Part shown: in pieces, positions 57,426 through 64,000 of the stretch
Position numbering within the stretch: the first letter of the stretch is position 1
Layout: every line of letters starts with the position of its first letter
Source: UBA1941 sp046329555
GTDB taxonomy: Bacteria > Bacteroidota > Bacteroidia > Chitinophagales > LD1
Assembly: GCA_046329555.1 (NCBI GenBank)
Contig: JAXLUK010000001.1
Coordinates: 744,001 to 808,000 of the forward strand
Direction of reading: 5' to 3'
DNA: 64,000 nucleotides
Translations under genes and position numbers: made by a program
The notes under the pieces: model-generated
Databases searched by the model: none
What the model was told of the DNA's origin: nothing
Seen by the model: the letters and a program-made list of their open reading frames with translations, nothing else

Positions 57426-57848
57426 TCACTTCACCCTCCGAAATGTCCCCTGATAAACATCTAGCTCATATAGGTCGTTTGACGCAATGGCTTCTTGCAC
57501 CTGCCTAGCTATTTTCTGATAATCTTCCTTGTCTAAGTTAGCTACTCCTTCCGGACCGGTTTTGGGATAAATGTAACCTAGATATATAGCGTTTAACTGC
57601 GGCAAACAAACTGAAATGCATCTATAACTTCCGCTCTTACCTTTGTTCATGGTTCGATTAGGGATGCGGTGCTTGTTCAAACTATAAATGCCCGGAGTTC
57701 GCTTTAACACATCAACCATCTGATGCAATTCATGAATATCTTTTTCGGAAAGAAACTGGCAGATGTCCGCTAATACATCTGCATAAGCATTGTGGTGCTG
57801 CAACAATTCTATCCGCTGGAGGAATTGCGGCGTAGAATAAACATTCAT
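57426..57848 (-). CDS. Candidate RelE/ParE-superfamily toxin
   Basis: This 140-aa protein has the toxin-fold layout: a first strand and helix (MNVYSTPQFLQRIELL), a helical pair, then the core RIPNRTMNKGKSGSYRCISVCLP and LNAIYLGYIYPKTG, and a final DKEDYQKIARQVQEAI helix. The GKSGSYRCI...IYLGYIYPK pattern matches RelE/HigB proteins, which are commonly about 100 aa, so this one has extra residues at both ends. Its start overlaps the upstream gene by 4 bp. I therefore infer an mRNA interferase-type toxin; no classical antitoxin is present. Confidence 0.62.
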   Translation of the reverse strand: MNVYSTPQFLQRIELLQHHNAYADVLADICQFLSEKDIHELHQMVDVLKRTPGIYSLNKHRIPNRTMNKGKSGSYRCISVCLPQLNAIYLGYIYPKTGPEGVANLDKEDYQKIARQVQEAIASNDLYELDVYQGTFRRVK

Positions 57849-58285
57849 TTAGCCTTAACTGCACTAATCGTTGACCTAACAATTTCCTCCATCACCTCAT
57901 CTTCGTCCAGAGCTATACTTACCGACCGATCATGCAGTAACTCATTGAGATAATTAATCTCCTGCTTTAAAATGCGATAGGTTGTTTTAACCCCCGGAAA
58001 CAAATCTGATTGCCGAACCAGGTTCATCGCCCTGGTTGATAGGGCAACCAACTTCTTAATGATTACCGGGGCAGTTTCAGATCGTTTAAAGCCCTCCATA
58101 TCTCGCTCAATTTCAAATGTAAGTTGAAGCAAAACCCGATGAAGAGAAACAAGCATCTTGTTTAAATCATTCATACGGTCTAAAAGATTGTCTACATCAT
58201 CCTGCCATCGTGGCTTGCGTTTACACAATGCCTCCGACTGCTGGTAAGCGCTGGAAATCTTTAAATCTATAGTCGTACTTTCCAT
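57845..58285 (-). CDS. Helical protein of unknown family; candidate antitoxin
   Basis: This 146-aa protein is almost all helix and Lys/Glu/Leu-rich (QDDVDNLLDRMNDLNKMLVSLHRVLLQL-type, about 27-55, coiled-coil-like). It has no helix-turn-helix, AbrB, Phd or ribbon-helix-helix motif that I can see, so it is not a known antitoxin type. It precedes and overlaps the candidate toxin by 4 bp, as expected of an antitoxin, and a palindrome lies 31-44 bases upstream. The role is inferred from position and size. Confidence 0.55.
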   Translation of the reverse strand: MESTTIDLKISSAYQQSEALCKRKPRWQDDVDNLLDRMNDLNKMLVSLHRVLLQLTFEIERDMEGFKRSETAPVIIKKLVALSTRAMNLVRQSDLFPGVKTTYRILKQEINYLNELLHDRSVSIALDEDEVMEEIVRSTISAVKAK

Positions 58286-58315
58286 GGGTCTTATAGCTGT
58301 ATGAAGATACGAATT

Positions 58316-58329
58316 CCAATTTTAATTGG
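58316..58329. promoter_or_regulatory. Palindrome upstream of the candidate toxin-antitoxin pair
   Basis: CCAATTTTAATTGG has perfect 6-bp arms around a 2-bp centre, 31-44 bases before the first gene. This is where an autoregulatory operator of a toxin-antitoxin operon is normally found. Confidence 0.5.
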
Positions 58330-58392
58330 TCATTCTAATCTCCTTAAAATTTCACAAAACCTTGATGACTACTGGTTTTTAGAAAAGCCTTA

Positions 58393-58761
58393 CTACGCCG
58401 AAATCTCCTGAAAACGCTTCCGAAATTCTAATGGCTTGCGAATATCGGTAAACGACTCACGCGTGCCGCCGGTGCCAATAATGGTAATGGTGCCATAATC
58501 TAAAATACGCCCCATTACCGGCTGATCTACATTCACACTCTCAATCTTATTCAAATTCATCTCGAACGTCTTCCTGGAAACCAATCCTTGCTTAATCACC
58601 ACGCGCTTATTCGTGATAGCAAATTCATCTGACCAGCGCATCAACATTGGTTGAATAAACAACGTGAACAGCGCCTTCAGCGAAAAAAATATTTTCCAGT
58701 GATACGTTGTGGTGTATTCAATCCGTTCGTCCTTGATCAGATTACCTTCAATGTAACTCAT
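58393..58761 (-). CDS. PH-domain-like membrane-associated protein (bPH2 type)
   Basis: This 122-aa protein has a hydrophobic segment (about 22-42, HWKIFFSLKALFTLFIQPML) and a bacterial pleckstrin-homology core: DEFAITNKRVVIKQGLVSRKTFEMNLNKIESV, then RILDYGTITIIGTGG. The IT(D/N)KRV and LDYG...GTGG pattern is diagnostic of the bPH2 family. It is 11 bases downstream of the reductase gene on the same strand and may be co-transcribed. Function unknown. Confidence 0.85.
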   Translation of the reverse strand: MSYIEGNLIKDERIEYTTTYHWKIFFSLKALFTLFIQPMLMRWSDEFAITNKRVVIKQGLVSRKTFEMNLNKIESVNVDQPVMGRILDYGTITIIGTGGTRESFTDIRKPLEFRKRFQEISA

Positions 58762-58771
58762 GAAATATGGT

Positions 58772-59860
58772 TTAAATATCGTAGTTCAGCACAATGCCGT
58801 TGCTCTTGGCATGGGCCTGACAAGTCAACACATAGCCCTTGGCAATCTCGCCATCGGTCAGTGATTCCCGGTCGTCCATTTCTACCTTACCCGACACCAA
58901 CTTGGCGCGGCAGGTGCAACAGGCCGCTACCATGCACGAATACGGCGGATCATATCCGGCATCTAATGCGGCATGCAGAATAGTCTCCTTTTCATTCACT
59001 TCAAACTCTACTTCATTTCCGTCATAAATCAATTTCACCTTGGTGGTTCCGGTGAAAGGAGCTTCATCAGCCGCTGCCGCTCCAACCCCGGCCGATTGCT
59101 TATCTTCTTCTGCTTTCTCCGTAAAATATTCAATGTGCACCCAGGCCTTAGGAATATCCAGCGTTTGCAGGGCTTGCTCTACCGCCTTCATCATAGGCGT
59201 TGGACCGCAAATGAAAAATTCTGCTGCACGGAAATTCAAATCGGTATTTTCTTTCAGTAACCGAATGGCCATTTCTGAAGTAATGAAACCCGTATAGCCA
59301 TTCCAGCCTGCCTCCTGTTGATCCAGGATATGAACTACTTTTAACCGGTCGGCATACCGCAACTGCCATTCTTCCAATTGCTTTTTGAAAATGATGCTGG
59401 CTGTATCGCGGTTGCCATAGAACAACGTCACCTTACTACCCGGTTCTTGCAACAACACCGATTTCAGTATAGAAAACAATGGCGTAATACCGGAACCACC
59501 GCCGAAAAGCAAGTAATGCTTGGCATTGGTAGCCGCAATCGGCGTATGGAAATTACCCATAGGCTCCATTACTTCTACCTCCACGCCCGGCTTCAGTTGA
59601 TCGTTCACATAATTCGAGCCTTTACCACCGGCTACGCGCTTTACCGCAATAGCTGGCGCTTCACCGGCAAATGGCGAACTGCAAAATGAATAAGAACGGT
59701 TTACCATTTCTCCGTTTACCGGCAAGCGCAAGGTGAGATATTGACCCGGTACATACTGGAACGACGACTGCAACGCAGCCGGAATATCGAACGAAACAGC
59801 AACAGCATCGTTGGTTTCGCGCGTTACGTTCAACACGCGAAGCGTATGAAATTTGCTCAT
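58772..59860 (-). CDS. PaaE-like ferredoxin-NADPH oxidoreductase
   Basis: This 362-aa protein has a ferredoxin-reductase FAD domain (residues 1-100; RSYSFCSSP is the flavin site), an NAD(P) domain (about 115-240; YLLFGGGSGITPLFSIL) and a C-terminal plant-type [2Fe-2S] domain (about 270-362) with Cys at the C-x4-C-x2-C spacing in SCMVAACCTC and a fourth in VLTCQA. It resembles the reductase of phenylacetyl-CoA epoxidase and related flavin reductases. No oxygenase genes are in the window, so the partner is unknown; it could feed electrons to a lipid or aromatic hydroxylase. Confidence 0.9.
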   Translation of the reverse strand: MSKFHTLRVLNVTRETNDAVAVSFDIPAALQSSFQYVPGQYLTLRLPVNGEMVNRSYSFCSSPFAGEAPAIAVKRVAGGKGSNYVNDQLKPGVEVEVMEPMGNFHTPIAATNAKHYLLFGGGSGITPLFSILKSVLLQEPGSKVTLFYGNRDTASIIFKKQLEEWQLRYADRLKVVHILDQQEAGWNGYTGFITSEMAIRLLKENTDLNFRAAEFFICGPTPMMKAVEQALQTLDIPKAWVHIEYFTEKAEEDKQSAGVGAAAADEAPFTGTTKVKLIYDGNEVEFEVNEKETILHAALDAGYDPPYSCMVAACCTCRAKLVSGKVEMDDRESLTDGEIAKGYVLTCQAHAKSNGIVLNYDI

Positions 59861-59875
59861 AGAATTTTTAAACGA

Positions 59876-60289
59876 CTAACAATAGTGATCAAACACTTTC
59901 TTCAGATGGTCGGCAATCATCTCCGCGCTGTTGCCTTCAATCTGATGGCGCTCAATAAAATGCACCAGGGCGCCATCTTTAAACAACGCCATAGACGGCG
60001 ATGAAGGCGGATAAGGCATGGTGTATTCACGCGCGCGCGAAACCGCCTCTTTATCCACGCCCGCAAATACCGTTACCAGGTGGTTAGGCAACTTGGCGTT
60101 GCTGATAGCGGCTTTCAAACCCGGACGGGCCGCGCCGGCGGCGCAGCCGCAAACAGAATTGAAGAATAAAAAAGTGGTGCCTGATTTGTTGGCCATGGCG
60201 GCATCAACATCGGCTGCGGTTTCTAATGCTTTAAAGCCCACCGAAGTAACATCGGCTTTCATTGGGGCAACCATTTCTGCAGGATACAT
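59876..60289 (-). CDS. Bacilliredoxin (BrxA/BrxB family)
   Basis: The product is about 137 aa, starting at 60289 (MYPAEMVAPM), the usual family start; the longer frame would add 10 residues with no support. The thioredoxin-like fold has the CGC motif in NSVCGCAAG, where bacillithiol is attacked. Members reduce bacillithiol-protein mixed disulfides. A TATCTTCG box at 60308-60315 on the minus strand is a possible -7 element, with transcription near 60301. Confidence 0.92.
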   Translation of the reverse strand: MYPAEMVAPMKADVTSVGFKALETAADVDAAMANKSGTTFLFFNSVCGCAAGAARPGLKAAISNAKLPNHLVTVFAGVDKEAVSRAREYTMPYPPSSPSMALFKDGALVHFIERHQIEGNSAEMIADHLKKVFDHYC

Positions 60290-60307
60290 ATTTGAATTTT
60301 TGCGGGG

Positions 60308-60315
60308 CGAAGATA
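60308..60315 (-). promoter_or_regulatory. -7 element upstream of the bacilliredoxin gene
   Basis: On the minus strand this reads TATCTTCG, one mismatch from TAnnTTTG. It is a recurring variant in this window (etfB, the PLP enzyme) and supports the start at 60289. Confidence 0.45.
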
Positions 60316-60464
60316 GCAAGAAACCGCGTTATTGTATTCTGCTGCCATAACGATGCGTTCCGTAGCCGTGCGAAGCAAAATGACAGCCACTATACCAATC
60401 CAGATCGGTGAAATGATGATAACAAAAGTCTGAAAAGGAATTTACATTGGATATTTATGGCCCT

Positions 60465-60768
60465 GCCGCCGCGCGGCCGCTACGCGGTGGCGCGGCGGCT
60501 TACCGCGCTATCCCTGGGTGCGGTGCTACGCACTGCCCCGGCTAAGGCCGGGGCACCACTCCTATCGCTAGGGCTCGCCGCTTTTCGTAAACCAACGCGC
60601 TAAACAAAAACAACTTCAGGGCGCGGTGACCACATCGCGTGAGGGATGGCAGCGGTAGCCCGCAGCGAGGTGAGGTACGAGCCGAGCGAGGACTACAAGC
60701 GAACAGCCCGACCCCAAAGGCAGCAATGATGCCGCTAACTTTTACGCGCTGTACCGCTGCCTTTGGGG
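60465..60768. repeat. GC-rich intergenic region with three strong hairpins
   Basis: Between the bacilliredoxin start and the end of the G8-like gene is a long gene-free interval. It holds three perfect inverted repeats: GCCGCCGCG/CGCGGCGGC (60465-60473, 60491-60499), GCCCCGGC/GCCGGGGC (60535-60542, 60547-60554) and CCCCAAAGGCAGC/GCTGCCTTTGGGG (60712-60724, 60756-60768). The base composition differs from the genes. It differs from the A/B/C repeat family. No gene is called here; the 87-codon frame reads through the hairpins. Confidence 0.7.
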
Positions 60769-60805
60769 GCACGCCATCATCATCATCACTGCTGCCATAA
60801 AACAA

Positions 60806-60833
60806 AAAAGGCTGGAGTTACCTCCAACCTTTT
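60806..60833 (-). terminator. Terminator after the G8-like protein gene
   Basis: On the minus strand a stem (AAAAGGTTGGAG with CTCCAGCCTTTT, one G-U pair) is followed by a T run, 26 bases after the stop. Confidence 0.85.
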
Positions 60834-60858
60834 GATTAAAACCCGAACCCTTAACATC

Positions 60859-61698
60859 TTAGCGGATAGAAGCGCTGCTTTCGCCGGCGATCTTAACCGT
60901 TGCTGTTGGCAAGTAAGTTGATCCGTTAACTTTTACTTTATAATGTACGAGTTCTGAGTCGATGTTTTTGTCTTGGTAAACCAGTGAAGAAGCGCTCATT
61001 TCAGCTACTACAGTGTAGTTTTTGCCGTCGAAGCTGCGCTCAACTACGATGCTTTTTACTGTTTCTTTGTTAGGATTTTCTACTGATAACAGTACGTTGT
61101 GGTTCAATACATCAGCATCTAACTTCATGGCGGTTTCAACACCTGTGTTTTGATCGCCGCTGTGGTAGATCTTTACATCATTTCCGAATACCGCGCCGCT
61201 GGAAGCGATTACGTTAGCATTAGCGAAGTAAGCACCTTTTTTACCTTGAATGGTACCACCAAAGTTCAACAGATTGGTACCGGCAACAGCGTTTGCATTG
61301 TTATCAATGTTACCACGGTTTTCGATATCGCCCATGGCTTCAATCATGCTGTTGTTATTGATTTTTCCTTCGTTGATCAGTTTTTTGAAAGTAACATTAC
61401 CGTTGTTTACGATAGTGCCGGTAGCCGTTACGCGGATAGAGCGGTTGCTGATTACGGTGAATCCTTTTTCGATAATCAAAGTTCCTTGAACGGCAACATC
61501 TGCGTTGATGGTGATGTGATTTTTCACAATCACTACATCATTAGCAGAAATTTCATTACCCGGGGTTCCGTTATCCCAAGTGTTCGCATCACTCCATTTT
61601 CCTGAGTTGATAGCGGTATATGTTGTTGCTGAAACAGAAGACGCAAAGAAGAAAGCTGCTGCTGCGAGGGCGATTGTTATGGTAGTTAAATTTTTCAT
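60859..61698 (-). CDS. Secreted beta-helix protein with G8-like start
   Basis: This 279-aa protein has a signal peptide (MKNLTTITIALAAAAFFFASSVSA). Residues 30-150 are G8-like and right-handed beta-helix-like, with GKWSDANTWDNGTPGN and TLIIEKGFTVIS, then repeated NGN/IENRGNIDNN patterns like those in the giant surface proteins. Residues about 200-270 have a fibronectin-like segment (IVVERSFDGKNYTVV). No T9SS sorting domain was recognised. A 6-bp inverted repeat (61699-61704 and 61727-61732) flanks the region just before the start and could affect translation. Confidence 0.75.
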   Translation of the reverse strand: MKNLTTITIALAAAAFFFASSVSATTYTAINSGKWSDANTWDNGTPGNEISANDVVIVKNHITINADVAVQGTLIIEKGFTVISNRSIRVTATGTIVNNGNVTFKKLINEGKINNNSMIEAMGDIENRGNIDNNANAVAGTNLLNFGGTIQGKKGAYFANANVIASSGAVFGNDVKIYHSGDQNTGVETAMKLDADVLNHNVLLSVENPNKETVKSIVVERSFDGKNYTVVAEMSASSLVYQDKNIDSELVHYKVKVNGSTYLPTATVKIAGESSASIR

Positions 61699-61901
61699 GG
61701 CTGCTTGCTTTATGCCTTCTTTTACGGCAGCCCCGGATGATTGTTACAACAGAATTCAATTTTTATTACAAACAACGGTTATCTATTGCCAAAAACCATA
61801 TTATAACATTGATTATCTGCTGTTTATAGATTCATCTTTTTCTTTAAAAAAATGGCCTTTCCCGGTGAAACTCTGGAAAATTGCGGTTGTCGCTCAAAAA
61901 A

Positions 61902-61925
61902 AAAAGGCTGCCGAAGCAGCCTTTT
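61902..61925 (-). terminator. Terminator after the C1-peptidase gene
   Basis: AAAAGGCTGC (61902-61911) and GCAGCCTTTT (61916-61925) form a 10-bp stem with a CGAA loop. A run of nine or more A at 61896-61905, read as U on the minus strand, follows the stem. It lies 24 bases after the peptidase stop. Confidence 0.92.
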
Positions 61926-61948
61926 ATATAGATCAAAACAGTTGATGC

Positions 61949-63562
61949 TTATTTCTTCAAACCCGCGTTGTGCAGTGCCTGCATGGCCTTAGCCTGGAAA
62001 CGGCCGGTTTTGATTTCGTTCTTCAGGAACAACTTAATTTCTTCGGGCGCGTAGGCGTTACGGTTCTTTTCAGTAACCGCAGTTTTATGCAAACCGCCCT
62101 TCACCACATCGCGCGAAGGCAATACCGTGTTGCGGAACTGGAAGTTGCGAATATCAACGCCATCTTCGCTACCTGTTTTTCCTACCACTAATCCGTTCTG
62201 GATGGTTACCGGATATTGTGAAGTAGTATAGAAGAGGTTATTGGCTTCGTCTTGTTCAGCAACCACGTCTAACGCATCTGCATACAGTAACAAATAGTAA
62301 GAACCATTTAATGTAGAAGGAATGGTGTATTGATTATAGGCAAATGGTGCCGAGGCAGCCGTAGCCAGCGATGAACCACCGGGAATATCGATATTAAAAT
62401 CGCATTGCGTAGTGCCGCACTGGAATGCTCCGGATGGAATAGAACTATTAGCCTGATTGGCGAAAAGAATTTCGTAATCGTTGGCGTTGTAGGCGTTGTA
62501 AATGATGTAGTACAAATACCAACCTGATGAAGAAGCGGCATTTTGTCCACCAATATTAAACACATCCCAATTGATTTGGCGGCTGGTTCCGGTTAATGGG
62601 CTATCTACATAAGCCCATGGGGCCAGGTCGATATTACCGCTTTGTACCGGATCTGGGGAAGGCGGTGTATTTCCACCTTTCAGATTGGTGGCAACATAGC
62701 AGTTACCATCGGCAATAAATTCATTCACAGCAAAATTCTGGTCGATCCAGATGTATCCGCGTGCACCCCAGTTCTGGCTCCATGAATTGATGATTTTAAA
62801 AGCGCCATTAGGGCCCTTTGAGTCGTCGTACCCGCCGATTACCAGTGCGTGGTAAGCATGCTGGCCTACGCGGTCGTAGGTAGTGTTACCCATCATCACA
62901 TCATCGGTATTCCAGGTCATGAAGGCATCCGATAGTTTTGCACCAATCAGCACCGGTTGATTTTGCGACAGATAGCCCTTGATTTCTTGTTTATCTACGG
63001 CAATCTTCCGGTAATTCTTGATTTTATGGTTTGAGGCATCGCTGGTCCATGACGATTGCAAATTAGCCTGGCTACAGCCGCCTTCGTTACCCACGTATGG
63101 TGCAGTTTGCAGGCTGGCAACACCGCGGTTCAGCATCACATCAAGGGCGTATTGCAAGTTAGTTCCATTACAATCACTAGCGCCTTTCTTGTTGTCGTCG
63201 ATAGCCACAAACAAATCGCGAGGGCTCATTTGATTATTGGTTTGGGCTAATTGCGAGGTACTGAAACCCTCATCCATTCCATGAATAGCGGTTTTCAAGT
63301 TGTAGCCAGCAGCCCAAGCCACGCAGGTACCGTATTGGCCTTGGTCGCCGATAGGCGGAAATTTAGGCACTAAATCAACCGATGCAGGCAGGGTTGTATT
63401 GCCGAATTGTTTTGGGCTAATAGAGGTAGGAATTTTAGAGGGATCGTCAGTACCAAGCCAACCCAGCTTGTACAACGTGTTCACCACTTGTTCTACCTTG
63501 GTGCAGGAACCCAGCCCTGAAATAAGGCCAACAACCAGCACAGCGAATAGTAGTTTTTTCAT
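61949..63562 (-). CDS. C1 (papain-like) peptidase lipoprotein with CARDB-like domain
   Basis: This 537-aa protein has a lipobox (GLGSC, Cys20), so it is anchored to a membrane and probably surface-exposed. The papain-family catalytic site is complete: GDQGQYGTCVAWA with the active Cys (about C80), QHAYHALVIGGY with His (about H244) and FKIINSWSQNWGARGYIW with Asn. There is no visible propeptide of the usual type. Residues about 300-420 are a CARDB-like beta domain (NIDLAPWAYVDSPLTG...INWDVFNIGG). It may process surface proteins or degrade external protein. The end of the gene lies next to a strong terminator. Confidence 0.9.
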   Translation of the reverse strand: MKKLLFAVLVVGLISGLGSCTKVEQVVNTLYKLGWLGTDDPSKIPTSISPKQFGNTTLPASVDLVPKFPPIGDQGQYGTCVAWAAGYNLKTAIHGMDEGFSTSQLAQTNNQMSPRDLFVAIDDNKKGASDCNGTNLQYALDVMLNRGVASLQTAPYVGNEGGCSQANLQSSWTSDASNHKIKNYRKIAVDKQEIKGYLSQNQPVLIGAKLSDAFMTWNTDDVMMGNTTYDRVGQHAYHALVIGGYDDSKGPNGAFKIINSWSQNWGARGYIWIDQNFAVNEFIADGNCYVATNLKGGNTPPSPDPVQSGNIDLAPWAYVDSPLTGTSRQINWDVFNIGGQNAASSSGWYLYYIIYNAYNANDYEILFANQANSSIPSGAFQCGTTQCDFNIDIPGGSSLATAASAPFAYNQYTIPSTLNGSYYLLLYADALDVVAEQDEANNLFYTTSQYPVTIQNGLVVGKTGSEDGVDIRNFQFRNTVLPSRDVVKGGLHKTAVTEKNRNAYAPEEIKLFLKNEIKTGRFQAKAMQALHNAGLKK

Positions 63563-63605
63563 AAATTTTAGTTTGTTGAAAAATGAGCACTAAAGATAGT
63601 AATTC

Positions 63606-64000
63606 TTATTTCACCGTTACCCGCGGGTCGAGGAAGGAATACAGAATATCCGTTAATACATTCATCACCACAAAAATGACCGCCACGAATAGCGACAGGC
63701 CCATGACCACCGGGAAGTCAAAGTTTTTAATCGCATTGATGGTTTGCGAGCCTAATCCGTTGTAGTTGAACACTTCTTCAATAAAGTACGCGCCGGTAAA
63801 CAGGGCGGCTAACCATCCCGAAATACTGGTCACTACCGGATTCAGCGCATTGCGCAGGGTATGCTTAAACACCACATAAAAATTGCTGAGGCCCTTGGCG
63901 CGGGCGGTGCGCACATAATCCATCGACATCACATCCAGCATAGAACTGCGCGTGAGCTGGGTAATGATGGCAATGGGCCTTATTCCCAGAGCCAGAACCG
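63606..64000 (-). CDS. DppB-like ABC-transporter permease, C-terminal part
   Basis: Only the C-terminal 131 residues are in the window; the frame is open to base 64000 and the N-terminus is outside it. It has the permease signature RSSMLDVMSMDYVRTARAKG, with the EAA-like loop that contacts the ATPase, and helices FTGAYFIEEVFNYNGLGS and VMGLSLFVAVIFVVMNVL. It is the DppB/OppB subfamily of peptide or nickel importers. Nothing downstream in the window belongs to it. Confidence 0.9.
   Translation of the reverse strand, partial: VLALGIRPIAIITQLTRSSMLDVMSMDYVRTARAKGLSNFYVVFKHTLRNALNPVVTSISGWLAALFTGAYFIEEVFNYNGLGSQTINAIKNFDFPVVMGLSLFVAVIFVVMNVLTDILYSFLDPRVTVK

Noticed and set aside
60542..60805. 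An 87-codon minus-strand frame.
   Set aside because: It reads through the GC-rich hairpins, with no conserved motif and no ribosome-binding site, so it is a chance frame.

Overview
The window reads as chromosomal DNA of a free-living member of the Bacteroidota, most likely near the Chitinophagales/Saprospirales. The evidence is: several giant secreted proteins with type IX secretion (T9SS) sorting domains of both the type A kind and the CHU_C (gliding-associated, type B) kind; sigma-A promoters of the Bacteroidota form TTG-N19/20-TAnnTTTG; a Reg_prop/Y_Y_Y sensor kinase with a LytTR regulator; and start codons with weak or absent Shine-Dalgarno sequences. I see no phage, plasmid, tRNA or rRNA genes and no CRISPR array.

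Layout. 1-457: end of a geranylgeranyl-reductase-like flavoprotein, a terminator, then a 196-bp MITE-like element at 505-700 inserted exactly at the stop codon of the next gene. 702-17402: two giant T9SS surface proteins (1975 and 2829 aa) flanking etfB-etfA and a small TPR protein. 17674-18062: RNase P RNA (rnpB), then a sigma-54-type response regulator with an altered GAFTGA loop. 19621-26939: a small T9SS protein, a helical-repeat protein and a 1675-aa gliding-type protein carrying nine exact 150-bp tandem repeats. 27201-37703: a more AT-rich block with a two-component pair and a 2209-aa T9SS protein. 38236-47832: housekeeping and lipid genes: a CBS/cysteine-synthase-like enzyme, galT, a two-gene squalene synthase plus squalene monooxygenase operon, shikimate kinase, a secreted sphingomyelinase-like phosphodiesterase, queG, a MORN protein and a flippase. 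47943-54578: a TetR-controlled RND efflux operon. 54809-60289: DoxX/HxlR divergent pair, a lipocalin-like protein, an SPFH protein coupled to a tiny HExxH protein, a candidate toxin-antitoxin pair, a PH-domain protein, a PaaE-like reductase and a bacilliredoxin. 60859-64000: a secreted G8-like protein, a papain-like lipoprotein and the end of a DppB-like permease.

The most interesting unit is the squalene synthase/squalene monooxygenase operon (40266-42849, with a consensus promoter at 42925-42956). Both enzymes closely resemble eukaryotic sterol-pathway enzymes and would give 2,3-oxidosqualene, the committed precursor of sterols; no cyclase is present in the window. Second is an overlapping gene pair at 57426-58285 that looks like a RelE/ParE-superfamily toxin with an unrecognised helical antitoxin. 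Other items are a palindromic operator at a TetR-efflux promoter, an operator at an HxlR promoter, an SPFH/mini-metalloprotease pair, and a GC-rich hairpin repeat family found in three convergent gene junctions.
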